In this document: positions 29,350 to 39,630 of the stretch, one piece after another
How the letters are laid out: each line of letters begins with the position of its first letter
Numbering within the stretch: position 1 is the stretch's first letter
From: Billgrantia bachuensis
GTDB taxonomy: Bacteria; Pseudomonadota; Gammaproteobacteria; Pseudomonadales; Halomonadaceae
Assembly: GCF_011742165.1 (NCBI RefSeq)
Contig: NZ_JAAQTO010000042.1
Location: forward strand, 1-45,202
Length of the DNA: 45,202 nt
Direction of reading: 5' to 3'
Translations under genes and position numbers: made by a program
The notes under the pieces: model-generated
Told to the model about the DNA's origin: nothing
Database searches by the model: none
What the model saw: the letters and a program-made list of their open reading frames with translations, nothing else

Positions 29350-30016
29350 ACGACTACCCGAACTTTTGCGCGGTGTCGGCATGACATCGCAGCGTACTCG
29401 CGACCGCATGGTGGCGCGTTTGGCCAGGCAGGGCATCGTCGATGAACGGGTGCTCCGGGTGATGGCCGCCGAGCCACGTCATTTCTTTCTCGACGAAGCT
29501 CTGGCCCACCGCGCCTATGAGGATACCTCGCTGCCCATCGGTCACGGGCAGACCCTGTCCCAGCCGTGGATGGTGGCGCGCATGACCGAACTGGTGATGA
29601 AGGAGGCGCCTGGGCGCGTGCTGGAGATCGGCACCGGCTCCGGCTACCAGACGCTGATCCTGTCGCGTCTGGTGCCGGAACTCTGGTCGGTCGAACGAAT
29701 CAATGCCTTGCATCACCGGGCAGCCAAACGACTGCGTTTATTGCAGGCGCACAATGCACGCCTGCGTCTGGCGGACGGCGGCCATGGTTGGCAGGAGGCG
29801 GCGCCGTTCGATGTCGTGCTGCTCACCGCCTGCGCTCATGAGCTGCCCGAGGTCCTGATCTCGCAACTTACCGAAGAGGGCGTGATGATCCTGCCGCTGG
29901 CCGATCCCAACGGCGAACAGTGGCTGACCCGGGTGCAGCGTACTGGCTCTCAACATGACCTCCAGCGGCTCGAACGCGTGCGCTTCGTGCCGCTGCTGCA
30001 AGGAGTGATTCGTTGA
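29336..30016 (+). CDS. pcm: protein-L-isoaspartate O-methyltransferase
   Basis: Repairs isoaspartyl residues in aged proteins by methylation with S-adenosylmethionine; 226 residues from the ATG at 29336. The SAM site is [13 protein letters not shown], preceded by [21 protein letters not shown], both family hallmarks. A shorter start at 29381 (MTSQRTR..., 211 residues) matches the classical length but has no clear ribosome site, while 29336 overlaps surE by 14 bases, so coupling is possible. One position in the loop normally TAA is TAC ([11 protein letters not shown]), a mild deviation. Confidence 0.92.
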   Translation: MHSPERLPELLRGVGMTSQRTRDRMVARLARQGIVDERVLRVMAAEPRHFFLDEALAHRAYEDTSLPIGHGQTLSQPWMVARMTELVMKEAPGRVLEIGTGSGYQTLILSRLVPELWSVERINALHHRAAKRLRLLQAHNARLRLADGGHGWQEAAPFDVVLLTACAHELPEVLISQLTEEGVMILPLADPNGEQWLTRVQRTGSQHDLQRLERVRFVPLLQGVIR

Positions 30017-30999
30017 AGCGACAATTCAGTGTCTTCCTCAAGGGCGCCGGCATGGGGGCGGCCGATGCCGTTCCCGGTGTTTCCGGCGGTACCATTGCCT
30101 TCGTCACCGGCATCTACGAGGAACTCATCAATACCATCAAGCAGTTTGGCCCCAGCGCCTTCACGGCCTGGCGCCGAGGCGGGCTGACGGGGCTCGCCAC
30201 CCACCTCAACCTGACCTTCGTCATTCCGCTGTTGCTCGGTATCGGGGTCAGCCTGGTCAGCGTGGCGCATCTGGTCGTCTGGCTCATGGGCGATTACCCG
30301 CTGCTGCTCAACGGCTTCTTCTTCGGCCTGGTGGCGGCCTCGGCCATGGTGGTGAGCCGTCATCCGTCCGAGTGGAAACTATGGCACCTGATCCCGCTGG
30401 TCATGGGCCTGCTGCTGGCGCATGGGTTGCCATCGTTGATGCCGTTGGTCACCCAGTTGGGCAGCCCCTCGCTGGTGTTGGTCGTCGGCGGCGCGATTGC
30501 CATCAGTGCTTTGCTGCTGCCGGGCGTGTCCGGTAGTTTCCTGCTGTTGAGCATGGGTCTCTACGGCACCGTGATGCAGGGGATTCGTAGCTTCGACCTG
30601 GCGCTGCTCTCGACCTTCGCCGTGGGTTGCCTGATCGGCCTGTTCGGCTTTTCACGGCTGCTCTCCTGGCTGCTGCGCCATTATCACACCGCGACCCTGC
30701 AACTCTTGATTGGCTTTATCGTCGGCTCACTGCCGGTGCTGTGGCCCTGGCGCGAGCTGGTACGCTACCAGCTCGGACCCGAGGGTCAGGTAATCCCGCT
30801 CGATTATCGCTACCTGATGCCTGGCGACTACGCCAACCTGACCGGGGAGCCCGGCTTGCTGGTGCCCGTAGTGGTCGCCATGGTGGTCGGGGCAGCCCTG
30901 GTACTGGCGTTGGGTCGTCATTCGGGGGGGAGTACGCCCGGTCAGGCAGGGAACGGCTCTCATAAATCATCTGACAAGGAGGAGGGCTCCAATGCGTAA
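30013..30999 (+). CDS. DUF368 membrane protein, probable undecaprenyl phosphate translocase (PopT-type)
   Basis: Polytopic inner-membrane protein of 328 residues, about nine hydrophobic segments. The DUF368 signature, GMGAADAVPGVSGGTIAFVTGIYEE in spirit at residues 14-37 (AADAVPGVSGGT), recurs as LLLPGVSGSF in the second half, pointing to an internal repeat. DUF368 proteins such as PopT of Vibrio cholerae have been shown to recycle the C55 carrier lipid across the membrane. The start is TTG at 30013, overlapping the pcm stop (TTGA) and preceded by AAGGAG at 30000-30005. The last 25 residues are a polar tail. It overlaps nlpD by 8 bases. Confidence 0.85.
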   Translation: MKRQFSVFLKGAGMGAADAVPGVSGGTIAFVTGIYEELINTIKQFGPSAFTAWRRGGLTGLATHLNLTFVIPLLLGIGVSLVSVAHLVVWLMGDYPLLLNGFFFGLVAASAMVVSRHPSEWKLWHLIPLVMGLLLAHGLPSLMPLVTQLGSPSLVLVVGGAIAISALLLPGVSGSFLLLSMGLYGTVMQGIRSFDLALLSTFAVGCLIGLFGFSRLLSWLLRHYHTATLQLLIGFIVGSLPVLWPWRELVRYQLGPEGQVIPLDYRYLMPGDYANLTGEPGLLVPVVVAMVVGAALVLALGRHSGGSTPGQAGNGSHKSSDKEEGSNA

Positions 31000-32071
31000 G
31001 GTATTTCTCGTCTCGGCCGTTGCCGTGGCCATGACCGGCTGCGTCGCCCAGCAGGAGTATTCCACTCCTCAGGTTCGTGATCTTTCGGTGAGCCGCGAGC
31101 GGTCGCCCACCAGCCATTATACGGTCGAGGCCGGCGATACTCTGTATGGCATCGCCTGGCGACATGACATGGATTATCGTGACCTGGCCAGGCTCAACCA
31201 GATCGGCCCGCCTTACCAAATTCAGCCCGGCCAGCAGTTACGCCTGGGCGAGGGCGAGGCCGCTTCAACCGGTGAGACCCGCTCTGCTGAGCTGGGAGGC
31301 GGCCAGGTAGCGACGGCCACGGCACTCGGCGGCGGTACCGCGACCCAGTCGAGCGATGACGACTGGCTGCTGCCTGACGAGGAGGCCATCGAACGCAACC
31401 GCAGACTGACGGCCGAACCTCTCGCGGGGGATACGAGCGTTCCCAGCGATACCGCCGTAGCGGGCGCGCAGACGATCGCCGATGCGGCGACTTCGCCGGA
31501 GCCACAGACGCAGCCGGAGCCACAGACGCAGCCGGAGCCCAGCGTCGAGCCCGAAGCGGCTGTTGCCGTGCAGCCCGAGTCCCAGACTCAGCCCGAGCAG
31601 GAACCGGAAGCCCAGCCCGAGGTGGACGCCGGCACCCAAGTGGCAGGAGAGCCGGAACGTCAGCCCGAAAGCAGTGGTCGTACCTATACACCGGTCGACG
31701 AGGTGCCTTGGCAGTGGCCCACCGACGGTGAACTGGTTGGCCGTTTCGGTGAAGGAGGAAGCATCACCGCCGGCATTGATATCGCCGGGCAAAAGGGGCA
31801 ACCTGTCAGAGCAGCGGGACCCGGTATCGTGGTCTATGCCGGTAGTGGAGTGAGGGGCTACGGCAATCTCATTCTGCTCAAGCACAACGACCAGTACCTG
31901 AGCGCCTATGCCCACAACGACAGCCTCCAAGTGACGGAGAACGATGTGGTCGAAGCCGGTCAGGTAATTGCCACGATGGGCGATAGCGATGCCGAAAGCG
32001 CCAGGCTGCACTTCGAGGTGCGCAAGGATGGCCAGCCTCAAGACCCCCTGAAATACCTGCCGGAACGCTAG
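30992..32071 (+). CDS. nlpD: lipoprotein NlpD, LysM and degenerate LytM domains
   Basis: Outer-membrane lipoprotein of 359 residues that activates the amidase AmiC at the septum. Residues 1-16 are a lipoprotein signal with Cys17 in the lipobox MTGC. A LysM domain lies at about 41-86, a Glu/Pro/Gln-rich linker with repeated PEPQTQ at about 165-225, and an M23/LytM domain at 250-355. The LytM active site is incomplete: GIDIAG lacks the preceding histidine and the HLH-type motif is replaced by YAHND, so it should be an activator, not a hydrolase. AAGGAGGAGGG precedes the ATG. rpoS follows; in E. coli an rpoS promoter lies inside nlpD. Confidence 0.94.
   Translation: MRKVFLVSAVAVAMTGCVAQQEYSTPQVRDLSVSRERSPTSHYTVEAGDTLYGIAWRHDMDYRDLARLNQIGPPYQIQPGQQLRLGEGEAASTGETRSAELGGGQVATATALGGGTATQSSDDDWLLPDEEAIERNRRLTAEPLAGDTSVPSDTAVAGAQTIADAATSPEPQTQPEPQTQPEPSVEPEAAVAVQPESQTQPEQEPEAQPEVDAGTQVAGEPERQPESSGRTYTPVDEVPWQWPTDGELVGRFGEGGSITAGIDIAGQKGQPVRAAGPGIVVYAGSGVRGYGNLILLKHNDQYLSAYAHNDSLQVTENDVVEAGQVIATMGDSDAESARLHFEVRKDGQPQDPLKYLPER
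31498..31535 (+). repeat. short tandem repeat in the nlpD linker
   Basis: An 18-bp unit encoding PEPQTQ is present twice in a row (GGAGCCACAGACGCAGCC), with diverged relatives after it. It encodes part of the flexible linker and could vary in copy number without breaking the frame. Confidence 0.6.
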
Positions 32072-32215
32072 CAGTACCGTGTTGCCGTCGGGGCGTCACA
32101 GGTGGGCATTGGTACCGATGGGTGCCATGAGGAGTCATAACAAATAGAACTCTGCGTGCTGTGAATCATGCCAGAGCAACAGGCATTTCAGGACGAAACC
32201 ACGGGGTAGCAACCG

Positions 32216-33202
32216 ATGAGCATGCTTGAACGGGACCTTCAGGATGTTGATCTCGAGGACGTCACCGAGGCCGAACAGGACCTCGAGACGGATTCGGACA
32301 ATTCGGCCAGTGACGATGAGGCCGCCTTCGAAAAGGCGCTGAGTCGCGAGGACAAGCACTACCACCATAGCCTCGACGCCACCCAGATCTATCTCAACGA
32401 GATCGGGTTCTCGCCCCTGCTGACGCCGGAGGAGGAGGTCTACTACGGCCGCCTGGCCCAGAAGGGCGACCCCGCGGGCCGGGCGAGGATGATCGAGTCC
32501 AACCTGCGCCTGGTGGTCAAGATCGCTCGGCGCTATCTCAACCGCGGGCTGACGCTGCTCGATCTGATCGAGGAGGGAAACCTCGGTCTGATCCGTGCGG
32601 TGGAGAAGTTCGATCCCGAGCGCGGCTTCCGCTTCTCCACTTACGCCACCTGGTGGATTCGTCAGACCATTGAGCGGGCGCTGATGAACCAGACCCGCAC
32701 CATCCGGCTGCCGATCCACGTCGTCAAGGAACTCAACATCTATCTGCGGGCGGCACGCGAGCTGACCCAAAAGCTGGATCACGAGGCCACACCGGAAGAG
32801 ATTGCCGACCACCTCGACAAACCGGTCGAGGCGGTGAAGAAGATGATGGGGCTCAACGAACGCGTCTCCTCGGTGGACTATCCCATGGGAGGCGACAGCG
32901 ACAAGCCGCTGATCGAGACCCTGGCCGACGACAACGAGCAGGGCCCCGAATCGTCGCTGGTCGACGTCGACGTCAAGCAGCACGTCGATGAGTGGCTGGC
33001 GGAGCTGACCGAGAAGCAGATGGAAGTGGTCGTGCGCCGCTTCGGGTTACGCGGCCACGAGGCTGCGACCTTGGAGGAGGTCGGCGACGAGATCGGCTTG
33101 ACCCGCGAGCGGGTGCGCCAGATACAGGTAGAAGCACTCAAGAAGCTGCGCCGCGTACTCGAGAAGCAGGGCCTCTCGATGGACAACATCTTCAACGAGT
33201 AA
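32216..33202 (+). CDS. rpoS: RNA polymerase sigma factor RpoS
   Basis: Stationary-phase sigma factor of 328 residues. Region 1.2 ([21 protein letters not shown]), region 2 with the -10-binding [18 protein letters not shown], region 3, and region 4 with the helix-turn-helix [20 protein letters not shown] are all present. The acidic N terminus of about 45 residues is typical of RpoS. ATG at 32216 follows GGGGT; a second ATG is two codons on. The 144-bp gap after nlpD (32072-32215) has no gene and probably holds the leader and a promoter, but I cannot place it with confidence. Confidence 0.96.
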   Translation: MSMLERDLQDVDLEDVTEAEQDLETDSDNSASDDEAAFEKALSREDKHYHHSLDATQIYLNEIGFSPLLTPEEEVYYGRLAQKGDPAGRARMIESNLRLVVKIARRYLNRGLTLLDLIEEGNLGLIRAVEKFDPERGFRFSTYATWWIRQTIERALMNQTRTIRLPIHVVKELNIYLRAARELTQKLDHEATPEEIADHLDKPVEAVKKMMGLNERVSSVDYPMGGDSDKPLIETLADDNEQGPESSLVDVDVKQHVDEWLAELTEKQMEVVVRRFGLRGHEAATLEEVGDEIGLTRERVRQIQVEALKKLRRVLEKQGLSMDNIFNE

Positions 33203-33222
33203 TAATTGCGTCTGGTAAAAAA

Positions 33223-33252
33223 GCAGCCGACCCTCAGGTCGGCTGCATATTT
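33223..33252 (+). terminator. intrinsic terminator after rpoS
   Basis: Perfect 9-bp stem GCAGCCGAC (33223-33231) / GTCGGCTGC (33238-33246) with a 6-base loop, followed by ATATTTT. An A-run lies just before the stem. Confidence 0.8.
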
Positions 33253-33317
33253 TCTGCATGCTGATGGGATATCATTAGCCTCCTTATCATGCAGGGACGA
33301 ATAGGGGAAAAGAACAC

Positions 33318-34769
33318 ATGCTTCGCCCACCTTTCGCACGACGCCTTCCACGTCGCGGACTGGCCACTTTGATGGGTTGCCTCATGATTGGCAATGCCCA
33401 GGCCGCCGATCTCTGGACCATTGCTCAGGATGCGCTGGCCAACGACGCCGAACTGTCATCCACTCAGGCCAGTTTCCAGGCCACCGAGGCTGCGCGGGAC
33501 GTACAGCGCGGCACCCTGTTGCCCCAGATCTCCTTGGGGGGAAGTGCCAGTCACTCTCGAATCTACTCCAGCGCCAACGAGGGAGCCCCGTTTCCCGGTG
33601 TGCCGGCCGAAGCATTCGAGACCGAAGACACTGTCAACAGCACAAGCCTGAGTCTTGACGCCGAGCAAGCGCTCTACGACCCGACCCGTCGAGCCCAGTT
33701 GGAGCGGGCCGAACGCGAAATCGACCGGGATGCCCTGGGAGTCGACGCGGCCGCTCAGCAGTTGCTCTTCGACGTGGCCAACGCCTACTTCGAGATTCTT
33801 CGGGCCCACGATGTGCTCAGCGCGCGTCGCGCCCAGGAAACCGCCATCAGCCGGCAGCTGGAACAGGCGCAGGAGCGTTTCGAAGTGGGGCTGATCGCGA
33901 TTACCGACGTCCACGAGGCCCAGGCCTCCTATGACCTGGCCCGCGCCCAGCGCCTCGCCGCCGAAGGGGCCATGCAAGTCAGCTTCGAAGCGCTGGAGCG
34001 ACTGACAGGGCATCGCTATGACAGCATCGAGGCGCTTGATGACGAGGTGCCGATTGCCCGTCCCGTGCCGGCGGATCGTGAGGAGTGGGTGGAGCTGGCC
34101 ATGGCCAACAGCCCCTTGGTGCTGTCGGCCGAGGCCGGCATCGAGGTGGCGCGCAGCAGCGTCGATGTCGCTCGGGCCGGTCAGCGCCCGGTAGTGTCGG
34201 CCTTCGCCAACTATGGCTGGTCGGATACCGACCGCAGCGGGACCAACCACCAGTCCGAGAGCCAAGTCGGTCTTCGCGCCAGCCTGCCACTTTACACCGG
34301 TGGCTCGACCCAGGCGCAGATTCGCCAGAACGGCTTTCTGCTCGAGGCCAGCCAGTACGACTTCGAGGCCCAGCGGCGCGATACCATCCAGCAGGTGCGC
34401 TCGTTGTTCACACGAGTGAACAACGACGTGGAAACGGTCGAGGCACGGCGTCAGGCGATCGTTTCCAACCAGAGCGCCCTCGAGGCAACTCGTTCGGGCT
34501 ACGAGGTGGGCACACGCAACATCGTCGATGTGCTCAATGCCGAGCAGAACCTGTTCAATGCCATCGCAGAGCATGCCGAGGCGCGCTACGACTATGTTCT
34601 CGGTCTGCTGCAGCTGCAGCAACAGGCAGGACTGCTCGGGCCGGAATCGATCCAGGCCGTCAACGACTGGCTCTCCGAGGAGGAGCGTGTGTTGCTGGAA
34701 TTGCCCGACGAGGTCAACGATGATCCCGTCATGAATATCGGCGAGCGTCCGCAGGCACCTTCCCGATGA
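33318..34769 (+). CDS. tolC: TolC-family outer membrane efflux protein
   Basis: Outer-membrane channel of 483 residues for type I secretion and tripartite drug efflux. Residues 1-29 are a signal peptide ending GNAQA before ADLW. Two OEP repeats follow, each with long helical heptad stretches (for example AISRQLEQAQERFEVGLIAITDV and the related ALEATRSGYEVGTRNIVDVLNAEQNLF in the second half, key residues R-E-G-DV), the pattern of TolC's duplicated coiled-coil barrel. No periplasmic adaptor or pump gene is adjacent, which fits a shared housekeeping TolC. It is flanked by terminators and is probably monocistronic. Confidence 0.92.
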   Translation: MLRPPFARRLPRRGLATLMGCLMIGNAQAADLWTIAQDALANDAELSSTQASFQATEAARDVQRGTLLPQISLGGSASHSRIYSSANEGAPFPGVPAEAFETEDTVNSTSLSLDAEQALYDPTRRAQLERAEREIDRDALGVDAAAQQLLFDVANAYFEILRAHDVLSARRAQETAISRQLEQAQERFEVGLIAITDVHEAQASYDLARAQRLAAEGAMQVSFEALERLTGHRYDSIEALDDEVPIARPVPADREEWVELAMANSPLVLSAEAGIEVARSSVDVARAGQRPVVSAFANYGWSDTDRSGTNHQSESQVGLRASLPLYTGGSTQAQIRQNGFLLEASQYDFEAQRRDTIQQVRSLFTRVNNDVETVEARRQAIVSNQSALEATRSGYEVGTRNIVDVLNAEQNLFNAIAEHAEARYDYVLGLLQLQQQAGLLGPESIQAVNDWLSEEERVLLELPDEVNDDPVMNIGERPQAPSR

Positions 34770-34811
34770 ATTGCTGAAGATTTTGGCTATTATAGTGCCA
34801 TGCTTTGTAAG

Positions 34812-34836
34812 CCACCGATAAATCGGTGGTTTTTTT
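34812..34836 (+). terminator. intrinsic terminator after tolC
   Basis: Perfect 8-bp stem CCACCGAT (34812-34819) / ATCGGTGG (34822-34829) with an AA loop as written, followed by seven T (34830-34836). In practice the loop opens by a base pair or two. Confidence 0.92.
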
Positions 34837-34898
34837 CGTGAAATGGCTGGAAATATAAAAGATAATCTTGTGCTTTTCCGCTTCCGTAGGAGGTTGCC

Positions 34899-36017
34899 AT
34901 GGCCAGGCCGCTGGTCGCCGATATCGATCTTGATGCCCTGTGTCACAATTATGCCCTGGCCCGTGAACTGGCAAACCGCAGCCGGGCCTTGGCCGTGATC
35001 AAGGCCGATGCCTACGGCCATGGTGCAGTGGAGAGCGCCAGCGCTCTGGAGTCGTTGCCCGAAGGCCAGCGCCCGCCGGCTTTAGCCGTGGCCTGCCTGG
35101 AAGAGGCCGAAGCCCTGCGCAAGGGGGGCATTGAAACGCCCATCGTGCTGCTCGAGGGCATCTTCGAGACGCAGGAACTGAGTCGCGTCGAGGCGCTGGG
35201 CCTGTGGATGGCGGTGCATAGCGAATGGCAAGTCGAGGCCCTTTTGTCCTACCGGCCGGCCCGGCCGATCCCGGTATGGCTCAAGGTCGATTCCGGCATG
35301 CATCGGCTGGGTTTTCCGCCCGAACAGGTGCCGGCAGTGTGGGCTCGCCTGGTCACTGCACCGCAGTACGCCACCGATCTGCAGCTGATGAGCCACTTCG
35401 CCACCGCCGATGCGCTCGACTCGGCCTATTTCGACCGCCAGCTAGAATGCATGCGGGCGCTGGCCGAGCGACTCGGCGCCCCGCTGTGCCTGGCCAACTC
35501 GCCGGCTACCCTGGCCCGGCCTCAGGCTCATGGTAGCTGGGTTCGCCCCGGCGTGATGCTGTATGGCAGCGATCCGCTGGAGCGACCCAGCGCGGCCAGC
35601 CGCCGGCTCGAGCCGGTGATGACGCTGCGTTCCGAAATCATCGCCGTACGCGACCTGGCCGTCGGCGAGCCGGTCGGCTATGCCGGCCGCTGGCGAGCGC
35701 CGCGACCGTCGCGCATTGCGGTGGTGGCCTGCGGCTATGGCGATGGTTATGATCGGCATGCCGTCGACGGTACCCCGGTGCTGGTGGCGGGGAAACGCAC
35801 GGTTCTGGCCGGCAAGGTCTCGATGGACATGCTGACGGTGGACGTGACCGATATCCCCGAGGCCGATATCGGCACCGAAGTCGTGCTGTGGGGAAGGTCG
35901 CGGTATGGCGCAGTACTCTCGGTCGACGAGGTGGCCCGGTATTGCGATACCATCAGCTATACGCTGCTGACCGGCATCCTCCCGCGAGTCCCCAGGCGCT
36001 ATCGGCGGCGCGCCTGA
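34899..36017 (+). CDS. alr: alanine racemase
   Basis: PLP enzyme of 372 residues that makes D-alanine for peptidoglycan. The PLP lysine is K35 in VIKADAYGHG, the opposite catalytic tyrosine is Y261 in VGYAGRW, and LKVDSGMHRLGF and GKVSMDMLTVDV are further family motifs. The ATG follows TAGGAGG. It lies between tolC and an lpxL-type gene, 42 bp upstream of the latter. I cannot tell from sequence whether it is the biosynthetic (Alr) or catabolic (DadX) type; the absence of dadA nearby favours Alr. Confidence 0.94.
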   Translation: MARPLVADIDLDALCHNYALARELANRSRALAVIKADAYGHGAVESASALESLPEGQRPPALAVACLEEAEALRKGGIETPIVLLEGIFETQELSRVEALGLWMAVHSEWQVEALLSYRPARPIPVWLKVDSGMHRLGFPPEQVPAVWARLVTAPQYATDLQLMSHFATADALDSAYFDRQLECMRALAERLGAPLCLANSPATLARPQAHGSWVRPGVMLYGSDPLERPSAASRRLEPVMTLRSEIIAVRDLAVGEPVGYAGRWRAPRPSRIAVVACGYGDGYDRHAVDGTPVLVAGKRTVLAGKVSMDMLTVDVTDIPEADIGTEVVLWGRSRYGAVLSVDEVARYCDTISYTLLTGILPRVPRRYRRRA

Positions 36018-36059
36018 GCGCCGGTTGCCTTCGCCAACCCGAAGCTAACGGAACCCTGC

Positions 36060-36974
36060 ATGTCCAAGCGTAACTGGCCCGCTTCATACGCCCATCCTCG
36101 CTACTGGCCGGCCTGGCTGGCCATTGGTTGCATGTGGGTCGGTGCCTGGCTGCCCTGGCGGCTCAAGCTGGCCATCGGGCGGGGGCTCGGCCTATTGGCC
36201 TGGTGGGCGGTGCCTCGTCGCCGGCATATCGTCGATACCAATTTGCGTCTCTGTTTTCCCGAGCTCAGCGATACACAGCGCGACAGGCTGGCTCGCGATA
36301 CCTTCAAGGCCAACGGCATCGGTATTCTCGAGACCGCCACGGGATGGTGCCGCGACCCCAGGCATCTACGTCATCGGGTGACCTTCAAAGGGCGGCATCA
36401 CATGGAGCAGGCTCGTGCCAGGGGCAAGGGCGTGTTGATCGTCGGCATTCACTTCTCGACGCTGGATCTGGGCGGTGCGCTGCACTCGCTCTACTTCACT
36501 AGCGATGCCGTCTACCGGCCGCACAACAACCCGCTGTTCGACCGCTTCATGACCCGGGGGCGCAGCCGCATCTTCGGCGAGACGATCGATCGTCACGACC
36601 TGCGCGGCGTGGTGCGCCGGCTCAAGGAGGGGCATTTGGTCTGGTACTCGCCGGATCAGGACTTCGGCCGCAGCGTCAGTGTCTTCGCCCCGCTGTTCGG
36701 CGTGGAGGCGGCAACGATCCGCCTGACGGCCAAGATCGCACGGATGACAGGGGCAGCCGTGGTCCCGCTCATGTTTCATCGCAACCCCGACGACAGTACC
36801 TATACCATCGAGTGCCAACCGGCCCTCGAAGACTTTCCCGGCAATGACGAAGTGAGTGATGCTACGCGGATCAATGCTTTCATCGAGCAGGCGATAAGCA
36901 AGCATCCGGAGCAGTACATGTGGCTTCATCGGCGCTTCAAGACCCGGCCGAAGGGGGGGCCGGGTTTGTACTGA
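36060..36974 (+). CDS. lpxL: lipid A biosynthesis lauroyl-type acyltransferase
   Basis: Inner-membrane acyltransferase of 304 residues that adds a secondary fatty acid to Kdo2-lipid A. One membrane-anchoring helix is near residues 18-35. The HX4D catalytic motif is H131-D136 in GIHFSTLDLGG, and WYSPDQDFG and the C-terminal PEQYMWLHRRFKTRP are typical of LpxL/LpxM/LpxP. Which acyl chain is used cannot be told from sequence. It may be co-transcribed with alr. Confidence 0.9.
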   Translation: MSKRNWPASYAHPRYWPAWLAIGCMWVGAWLPWRLKLAIGRGLGLLAWWAVPRRRHIVDTNLRLCFPELSDTQRDRLARDTFKANGIGILETATGWCRDPRHLRHRVTFKGRHHMEQARARGKGVLIVGIHFSTLDLGGALHSLYFTSDAVYRPHNNPLFDRFMTRGRSRIFGETIDRHDLRGVVRRLKEGHLVWYSPDQDFGRSVSVFAPLFGVEAATIRLTAKIARMTGAAVVPLMFHRNPDDSTYTIECQPALEDFPGNDEVSDATRINAFIEQAISKHPEQYMWLHRRFKTRPKGGPGLY

Positions 36975-37133
36975 ATGTGTTGCCATCGAGGTGAGTGTTC
37001 TCTCTGGAACCTTGCCGGATACAAGGCGTAACCGGCAGTAACTTGACGATTCGGTCAGCTCACGCAAGCCTGAAAGATACCTGATTGGGTAACCGCGCCT
37101 GGGATGGCGCCAAGACAGTCAAGGAGGTCTGTT

Positions 37134-37292
37134 ATGCTCGGCAATGCAATGCTGTTCCTGATCATCGCCATCATTGCGGGGGTGCTCGGTTTCACCGGTA
37201 TCGCCGGTGCGGCCACCACCATCGCTCAAATCCTGTTCTTCCTGTTCATCGTGCTGTTCATCGTCTCGCTGATCACCGGGCGGCGACCGTGA
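37134..37292 (+). CDS. DUF1328 (YtjA-type) small membrane protein
   Basis: A 52-residue protein made of two hydrophobic helices: [21 protein letters not shown], with key residues A-G-LGF-GIAG at 5-25, and [23 protein letters not shown] at 30-49. This is the DUF1328/YtjA family, whose function is unknown. AAGGAGGT (37121-37128) gives a perfect ribosome site for the ATG at 37134. The gap 36975-37133 upstream holds no gene. A strong hairpin follows, so the gene is probably monocistronic. Confidence 0.85.
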   Translation: MLGNAMLFLIIAIIAGVLGFTGIAGAATTIAQILFFLFIVLFIVSLITGRRP

Positions 37293-37345
37293 CGAGGATG
37301 CCACTCAGCGATTGATTCCCTCGCCAAGAGAAGCAACTGAAACGG

Positions 37346-37376
37346 ACGAGGCCTCGCTGGTGCGAGGCCTCGTTCT
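37346..37376. terminator. terminator between the DUF1328 gene and ettA
   Basis: Perfect 12-bp stem ACGAGGCCTCGC (37346-37357) / GCGAGGCCTCGT (37362-37373) with a TGGT loop, followed by TCTTT on the plus strand. It lies between two convergent genes and may serve both, although the minus-strand T-tract is weak. Confidence 0.75.
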
Positions 37377-37396
37377 TTGCCGAATGGCGCCGTGAA

Positions 37397-39058
<1,662 letters not shown>

Positions 39059-39065
39059 GGAATTC

Positions 39066-39107
39066 CACTGGGGTTGAGGGTTTCAGTGGCCACGATGATA
39101 GTGGCCG
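39066..39107 (-). promoter_or_regulatory. overlapping hairpins in the ettA leader
   Basis: On the minus strand GGCCAC (39107-39102) can pair with GTGGCC (39094-39089). Alternatively CCACTG (39090-39085) can pair with CAGTGG (39071-39066), which ends next to the weak ribosome site GGAA. The two stems share bases 39089-39090 and so exclude one another. Regulatory meaning is inference. Confidence 0.25.
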
Positions 39108-39186
39108 TGCCGGGCAAAGGCCAGCGCTGTGGTGCCTGGCGCCACGTGGGCACTCTATGGAGTGGTTCGAAGACAAGCCTTGCTTG

Positions 39187-39210
39187 ACGAGGCATCCGTG
39201 GATGCCTCGT
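39187..39210 (-). terminator. hairpin downstream of the small acidic protein gene
   Basis: Perfect 10-bp stem ACGAGGCATC (39187-39196) / GATGCCTCGT (39201-39210) with a CGTG loop, 18 bp beyond the stop of the minus-strand gene at 39228. The following T-tract is poor, so termination is only likely. Confidence 0.5.
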
Positions 39211-39227
39211 GCCGAGAGGGATACTGC

Positions 39228-39446
39228 TTATTCCTCTTCTTCCTCTTCTTCACCGAGCAGCATCCAATCGTCTTCGATGGCGCGCTGCAGGCGTCGCTCC
39301 TCCAGCAGGGCCTCGACGCGGCGTCGGGCACGCAGTGTGTCGGCGCGGCTGGAGGCTCGGGGGCGAACGTATTCGTCATCGTTCACTGCTTCGAGGAAGT
39401 CTTGCTCGTCGTCGTGAGTGTCGCTGACAAGGGGTTCATGGCTCAT
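39228..39446 (-). CDS. small acidic protein, possibly PA3496 family
   Basis: A 72-residue soluble protein without signal peptide or membrane helix. The N-terminal half is acidic, the middle has RARRRVEALLEERRLQRAIEDDW, key residues RRR-E-LLEERRL at about 40-55, and the chain ends in seven glutamates. The RR-E-LEERRL block resembles the PA3496 family, named for a putative envelope-integrity role; I am not certain of the match. GGGAGGA precedes the ATG at 39446, which I prefer over a start 37 codons earlier. The poly-Glu end is encoded by repeated GAAGAGGAA-type triplets. No partner is obvious. Confidence 0.7.
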   Translation of the reverse strand: MSHEPLVSDTHDDEQDFLEAVNDDEYVRPRASSRADTLRARRRVEALLEERRLQRAIEDDWMLLGEEEEEEE

Positions 39447-39630
39447 GTGAAATCCTCCCATGGCCCGGTGTCGACCGCTCGGCGATCGACGTATCGCACA
39501 TTCGCTTCGCGTCCGAAGCGACGGACCTGAAGCGCCATCGGCACCAAAGGCTGGCACCTGACGGCTATATATAACCGGGAGAGGCCGAGAGCAAGCTCTT
39601 GCAGGATTTTTTTTACTGTACCCTGGCGTA

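Noticed and set aside
39590..39620. Short stem GCAAG/CTTGC followed by a T-run on the plus strand
   Set aside because: The 5-bp stem is weak and separated from the T-run, and no plus-strand gene ends there.
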